Positions 42,096 to 43,447 of a stretch of DNA of 43,447 bases are shown piece after piece (within the stretch, counting starts at the first letter, position 1; every line of letters starts with the position of its first letter). A program made the position numbers and the translations under genes. The stretch covers positions 1-43,447 of the forward strand of contig JAABTP010000018.1 in NCBI GenBank assembly GCA_011389815.1, read 5' to 3'. Below the pieces are notes generated by a model. It worked only from the letters and a program-made list of their open reading frames with translations, was not told the origin of the DNA and made no database searches. Source of the DNA: Desulfobulbaceae bacterium. GTDB taxonomy: Bacteria; Desulfobacterota; Desulfobulbia; Desulfobulbales; Desulfobulbaceae.

Positions 42096-42119
42096 ATATC
42101 GGATTATCCCGACCGATAT
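42096..42119. promoter_or_regulatory. 7-bp inverted repeat (ATATCGG / CCGATAT), operator-like
   Basis: ATATCGG at 42096-42102 and CCGATAT at 42113-42119 are exact reverse complements separated by 10 bases, the half-site spacing of many dimeric regulators. They lie 97-120 bases upstream of the minus-strand HU-domain gene start. A further short hairpin with the same CGG core is at 42033-42048. Confidence 0.3.
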
Positions 42120-42156
42120 GTCCGGCTGATCAAATGCATAGTCGCGTGCCTCTCCT

Positions 42157-42235
42157 GAGCATGGTCACCCTTTGGTTCCGAGCATGGTCATCGTCCAACC
42201 CTGAGCATGCTCACCGTTTGACTCCGAGCATGCTC
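42157..42235. repeat. Four GAGCATG(G/C)TC units at exact 23-bp intervals
   Basis: Units start at 42157, 42180, 42203 and 42226. The last two are perfect 10-bp palindromes (GAGCATGCTC) and the first two differ at one base (GAGCATGGTC). The spacers alternate in similarity: units 1 and 3 are preceded by CCT, units 2 and 4 by TCC, so the larger repeat may be 46 bp. An in-frame translation gives repetitive peptide, but no gene is supported. Confidence 0.75.
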
Positions 42236-42401
42236 GTAGATGTTACGAATGCGGGGGTTCGTGTGCAGGGGAGGCGGTGGGACGGAGGAGCTTTGCTCCC
42301 TCAGACTTACCATATTTTACAAGCCTGTTTTTTTCTTGTTTTATGGGCAGTATTTGAGATAAAATTTATTAATTATCAATTATTCAAAAAGAGAGAGATT
42401 T

Positions 42402-43088
42402 ATGATTCAAAGCAAATGGTTTTTCAGACAAATAGTTCCTCTACTCTTTCTTCTCATTCTCCTCAGTACCACCGGATGCACAGTAATACCTCATAAACTT
42501 GGGCCGTTTCCAGAAAAGCAACTCATTGTTACTGATGGAAAAGGAGACATGTTAAAACCTTTCGGAAATATATCCCGAGAGAAAAACCTTTACAGCTCCA
42601 TCCTTGAGCTAAAACATCCCATTCGCTGTAGTCAGGATAAAAAAGATTATCTGAAGAAATCTGCTGAAGAAATCGCCAAGCAATTAGGAGCAGGAAAAGA
42701 CGTTGTCATCTATCTCCACGGAGGAATGAACGTTCAGGTCAAGGCATTGAAACGAGCCCAAGATTTATTAAACTATACGAAGGAGCATAAACAAGATGCC
42801 CCTTATTTTGTTTTTATCAATTGGCAGAGTTCATTATATAGTAGTTACCGAGACCGGTTATTTGCTATCCGCGAAGGCAAGGACTACCGAACTTACGATG
42901 GTACCACCTCTCTTCTCAAGGAATTGCCCAACGACCTTGCCGGACTTTTTTTCTACCTCCCAGCAGACCTCCTTACTGGGGTCGCAAGAAGCCCACTTTC
43001 TCTGGAGAGGGCCTTTGTTAACACCCACTGGTTCAGCTTGGATAATGAGATTAACTGTTATGCAGCGCCGGACAACAATCCTCTTTAG
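42402..43088 (+). CDS. Lipoprotein with alpha/beta-hydrolase-like N-terminal part, probably truncated
   Basis: 228 residues. A signal peptide ends STTGC with the lipid-modified C26. VVIYLHGGMNVQVKALKRAQDLL near 100-120 looks like an alpha/beta-hydrolase strand with the oxyanion HGG turn, and FVFINWQSSLYSSYRDRLFAIREG follows. No nucleophile elbow (GxSxG) or catalytic His appears before the stop, so the hydrolase core is incomplete. Either a frameshift or early stop near 43020-43088 has truncated it, or the family is different from a hydrolase. The ribosome binding site is GAGAGAG. Confidence 0.6.
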   Translation: MIQSKWFFRQIVPLLFLLILLSTTGCTVIPHKLGPFPEKQLIVTDGKGDMLKPFGNISREKNLYSSILELKHPIRCSQDKKDYLKKSAEEIAKQLGAGKDVVIYLHGGMNVQVKALKRAQDLLNYTKEHKQDAPYFVFINWQSSLYSSYRDRLFAIREGKDYRTYDGTTSLLKELPNDLAGLFFYLPADLLTGVARSPLSLERAFVNTHWFSLDNEINCYAAPDNNPL

Positions 43089-43447
43089 CCGGGACAATAA
43101 TGCTGATACTGATAATTTCCTATCTGACATATCCCTCTGGTACCACTTAAATAGCTGGAACACCTGGATGAAAATGCTCTTCTATTAACTCCCTTAAGTC
43201 CTTTTCTCTCCTTATTTTACGCATAATCTGAACAAGAGATAATTTTGAATATTCCCTTCGGGATTTGAGCCGCACTGCAAGCAAGTAGGAAAATATCTTT
43301 ACGAGAAGCCCGACATAAATCCCGTCACCCTGAAGTCGCATTGATTTTATTTTAAATACAGATTTCAGTGTAATGGCACGACTTTAAGGCTTGGCCTTTA
43401 TGAACGAGTTGTATTTATTGAGAATTCAGAAAATTAATTTAGCCACA
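43089..43447. other. Right-end region without a clear + strand gene
   Basis: 359 bases at the window end. A minus-strand frame is open over 43147-43341 (described separately). On the + strand, another frame stays open to about 43188 past the stop of the lipoprotein and may be its shifted continuation. Nothing else is recognised up to the end. Confidence 0.35.
43147..43341 (-). CDS. Minus-strand 64-codon ORF, possible transposase fragment
   Basis: The frame has a basic, helical content: VGLLVKIFSYLLAVRLKSR then KLSLVQIMRKIRREKDLRELIEEHF. The hydrophobic-basic pattern followed by a long charged helix resembles the C-terminal tail of DDE transposases, and the frame continues open 14 codons upstream of the ATG, up to a stop near 43384-43386. 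No catalytic residues are included and no terminal repeats are seen. It may be an insertion-sequence scar or a chance frame. Confidence 0.25.
   Translation of the reverse strand: MRLQGDGIYVGLLVKIFSYLLAVRLKSRREYSKLSLVQIMRKIRREKDLRELIEEHFHPGVPAI

Larger units (their letters stand above)
42000..42401. other. 402-bp divergent intergenic region with operator-like repeats
   Basis: Lies between the divergent HU-domain gene (minus) and the lipoprotein gene (plus). It contains TACCG/CGGTA (42033-42048), an ATATCGG/CCGATAT inverted repeat (42096-42119) and four 23-bp-spaced palindromic units (42157-42235). The right third is AT-rich and ends with the GAGAGAG ribosome binding site of the lipoprotein gene at 42402. 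Promoters for both flanking genes must lie here, but no good -35/-10 pair is seen. Confidence 0.5.

Noticed and set aside
42157-42235. CRISPR-like array
   Set aside because: Repeat cores are 10 bp and the unit only 23 bp, with no unique spacers of normal length and no cas genes in the window.
42134-42496. 120-codon + strand frame across the 23-bp repeats
   Set aside because: The N-terminal part is only the translation of the palindromic repeat and it overlaps the lipoprotein gene, which has a signal peptide and ribosome binding site.

Overview
The window is a large surface-polysaccharide (O-antigen, capsule or exopolysaccharide) biosynthesis locus from a Gram-negative bacterium. Almost every gene is on the + strand, in tight or overlapping gene strings. 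Lipoproteins with lipoboxes, an O-antigen-type ABC exporter (Wzm/Wzt) and O-antigen-polymerase-like membrane proteins support a Gram-negative cell. The mixture of base compositions and the gene repertoire would suit a Desulfobulbales-type member of the Desulfobacterota, but that is only an impression; no ribosomal or other marker gene is present.

Layout. (1) 1-9760, moderate to high GC: tail of a zinc-ribbon protein, a fused alcohol-dehydrogenase/Gfo-Idh-MocA oxidoreductase, a heparinase II/III-like protein, a GT4 glycosyltransferase, a WecB-type UDP-GlcNAc 2-epimerase, a PglC-type initiating phosphoglycosyl transferase, a broken NeuD/PglD remnant followed by an intact PglD-like acyltransferase plus a MaoC-type hydratase, and a DegT/DnrJ/EryC1 aminotransferase. 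This looks like a repeat-unit initiation and N-acyl-amino-sugar module. (2) 9761-14645, strongly AT-rich: possible micro-ORFs, a small secreted protein overlapping a secreted STN-like protein with 32-residue tandem repeats, and two tandem paralogous Wzy/ligase-like membrane proteins. (3) 14646-20182: Wzm/Wzt ABC exporter, FkbM methyltransferase, a GT-A glycosyltransferase and a zinc-finger SAM methyltransferase, bracketed by two copies of a ~115-bp palindromic MITE-like repeat. (4) 20183-26010: hairpin-bounded intergenic element, then GT4, FkbM methyltransferase, two GT2 enzymes and a GT-B-like enzyme. (5) 26128-31610: a nonulosonic-acid (sialic-acid-like) module: Gfo/Idh/MocA oxidoreductase, NeuB-type synthase with SAF and C-terminal cupin domains, HAD phosphatase, CMP-sugar synthetase and a surface-carbohydrate protein. 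(6) 31600-38880: three GT4 enzymes, a sulfotransferase, GalE, a degraded GT2 fragment and another GT-B enzyme. (7) 38989-43447, flank: polysaccharide deacetylase with duplicated N-terminal domain, BamE-like lipoprotein, DUF4188-like protein, a minus-strand HU-domain protein, a 23-bp-period palindromic repeat array, a truncated hydrolase-like lipoprotein and a possible minus-strand fragment.

How the genes could work together (inference): PglC starts a glycan on undecaprenyl phosphate; WecB, GalE, DegT/PglD/MaoC and NeuB/HAD/NeuA supply unusual sugars; about ten glycosyltransferases assemble the chain; methyltransferases and a sulfotransferase decorate it; Wzt/Wzm exports it, and the Wzy-like proteins polymerise or ligate it. 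No Wzx flippase, Wzz or Wza is visible. Remnant genes, mobile-repeat scars and composition steps show that the locus was assembled by repeated cassette exchange.
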